Source of the DNA: Nitrososphaerota archaeon
GTDB taxonomy: Archaea > Thermoproteota > Nitrososphaeria > Nitrososphaerales > UBA57
Direction of reading: 5' to 3'
DNA length: 11,553 bases
NCBI GenBank assembly: GCA_022572285.1
Contig: JACZWF010000007.1
Location: 1 to 11,553 of the forward strand
Below, piece after piece: positions 10,700 through 11,553 of the stretch. Both the position numbers and the translations under genes were made by a program. Each line of letters begins with the position of its first letter. Within the stretch, counting starts at the first letter, position 1. A model generated the notes under the pieces. The model saw only the letters and a list, made by a program, of their open reading frames with translations, was not told where the DNA came from and did no database searches.

Positions 10700-11005
10700 T
10701 TGAAAGAACACTTAAGGCAGTCCACTAGAAGACTCTATCATTTGTCCGAAGATAATTGTGAGGTTCCCTTGTTTCGCCTAACGGACTGGGATGAGATTGC
10801 TAGACTAAGAGAAGAGGCCTCAAAGCTTGCATCGGGTCTTCTTGAGAGGCTGAGAGGCGGCGGGGCTGTACGTTGGGATGAGCTCAAAGAGATCTCTGGC
10901 GGAAACACGACTTTGTGGAAGCTCCTTCTCAAGGAACTCCGCTTGTTGGGCGTTAATATTGGGAATAGCAAAGATCAAAATGTAAGATTCCCTACTGTGA
11001 GTTGA
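10700..11005 (+). CDS. Hypothetical protein, 101 aa, upstream of flavoprotein
   Basis: The protein is mostly helical and charged: EDNCEVPLFRLTDWDEIARL, then EEASKLASGLLERLRGGGAV, and WDELKEISGGNTTLWKLLLK. The last part could be a helix-turn-helix, but no family is recognised. There is no ATG in the frame, so TTG at 10700 is the only reasonable start; ctaaaaatt at 10671-10679 is a box A 25 bases ahead, which supports it. The stop is 6 bases before the ATG of the flavoprotein gene, so the two are probably co-transcribed, and this protein may regulate or assist it. Confidence 0.6.
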   Translation: MKEHLRQSTRRLYHLSEDNCEVPLFRLTDWDEIARLREEASKLASGLLERLRGGGAVRWDELKEISGGNTTLWKLLLKELRLLGVNIGNSKDQNVRFPTVS

Positions 11006-11011
11006 AGATGA

Positions 11012-11553
11012 ATGGATAAACCAACGATCCTAATTCTTGGCGGTGGATTTGGAGGACTTACTGTTGCAAATGAACTCCTAAATCAAACAAGAACACAACT
11101 ACGGATTTCCATCGTTGATAAGAATGAACATTTTTCAATGGGTGCAAATAAACTATGGGTACTTGCCGGATACAGAAGAGAGGAAGCAGAACGAAGTAGA
11201 AAACTGCTTTCAAAAAAAGGGATCCAGTTTCTTGAACAAGAAATAATCGCTATACACGTTGATGAGAAGAATGTCGAAACAAAGTCGGAAATTCTTTCTT
11301 ATGATTATCTTGTTGTCGCGTTAGGAGCAGAGCCAGTTCCTTCACTGATCCCTGGTTTTTCCGATTCAGGATTCAACCTTTATTCCCGAGAGGACATACC
11401 TCGACTAAAAGAAGCGATTACCGAGTTCAAAGGTGGGAAAGTGGTAGTCTTCATTGGGACTCCATACAAATGTCCTCCCGCCCCATATGAAGGCACGATC
11501 ATAATAGATGAGTTACTTCGGAAAGGTGGTGTGAGGGAAGAAACTACTATTGA
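11012..11553 (+). CDS. FAD-dependent sulfide:quinone oxidoreductase-like protein, N-terminal part
   Basis: The visible 180 residues open with a dinucleotide-binding strand ILILGGGFGG (GxGxxG at 10-15) and an acidic end of strand 2 (SIVDKNEH). Then come DYLVVALGAEPVP (98-110), a typical FAD-contacting ALGA motif, and PYKCPPAPYEG (151-161). The last motif, with Cys154, is typical of the sulfide:quinone reductase and flavocytochrome c sulfide dehydrogenase branch, where this Cys takes part in the redox disulfide. Type II NADH dehydrogenases lack it. The enzyme would oxidise sulfide or a related thiol and pass electrons to quinone at the membrane. Family members run about 350 to 430 residues; the rest lies beyond the window. 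Codon use is more A/T-rich than in most neighbours. Confidence 0.85.
   Translation, partial: MDKPTILILGGGFGGLTVANELLNQTRTQLRISIVDKNEHFSMGANKLWVLAGYRREEAERSRKLLSKKGIQFLEQEIIAIHVDEKNVETKSEILSYDYLVVALGAEPVPSLIPGFSDSGFNLYSREDIPRLKEAITEFKGGKVVVFIGTPYKCPPAPYEGTIIIDELLRKGGVREETTI

Overview
The window looks like chromosomal DNA of an archaeon of the Thaumarchaeota (Nitrososphaeria) or a close TACK relative. Four things point that way. There is a tRNA-Trp(CCA) gene interrupted by three introns, two of them with clear bulge-helix-bulge-like folds. Most starts lie about 25 to 30 bases downstream of a box A (TATA) element with no obvious leader. Small Zn-finger, DUF4242, AsnC/Lrp and aKMT-like methyltransferase genes occur together. 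A compact XPB-like helicase is present. Base composition is intermediate. The assignment is inference; no ribosomal marker is present. I see no transposase, CRISPR array, integrase or phage gene.

Layout. 1-379: 5' part of a 3-methyladenine DNA glycosylase (minus). 459-636: tRNA-Trp. 668-868: small unknown protein (minus). 966-1148: chimeric ORF with an RNase HI start joined to a Cys-rich tail. 1229-1672: membrane-anchored Cys-containing protein. 1916-2233: small predicted alpha/beta-barrel protein. 2390-2878: AsnC/Lrp regulator. 3090-4491 (minus): SF2 helicase followed by a 50-residue unknown protein. 4688-4795: 35-residue Cys/His-rich protein. 5027-5308 (minus): beheaded lamin-tail domain. 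5357-5977: F420-NADP oxidoreductase-like protein. 6174-7133 (minus): zinc-ribbon membrane protein. 7439-7600: small zinc finger. 7805-8041 (minus): DUF4242. 8136-8528: VOC/glyoxalase-like protein. 8782-9249: lysine methyltransferase-like protein. 9348-9629: small predicted winged-helix protein. 9739-10132: two doubtful small ORFs and strong hairpins. 10218-10667: membrane-anchored cupredoxin-like protein. 10700-11005: unknown small protein. 11012-end: start of a sulfide:quinone-reductase-like flavoprotein.

The most striking feature is not a gene. Nine uninterrupted GC-alternating tracts of 6 to 15 bases (core GCGCGC, often with TAG in front) lie almost only in gaps between genes or at points where a gene seems cut off. 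From 5.3 to 8.1 kb exactly one tract separates each pair of neighbouring genes, whatever their orientation. Two gene fragments, the RNase HI start and the lamin-tail end, break precisely at a tract. The tracts could be gene-cassette seams, iterated palindromes analogous in concept to cyanobacterial HIP1, Z-DNA-forming boundaries, or protein or methylase target sites; the sequence alone does not decide.

Most genes seem to be single transcription units with their own box A. Likely co-transcribed sets are the helicase with its 50-residue partner, and the 10700 ORF with the flavoprotein.
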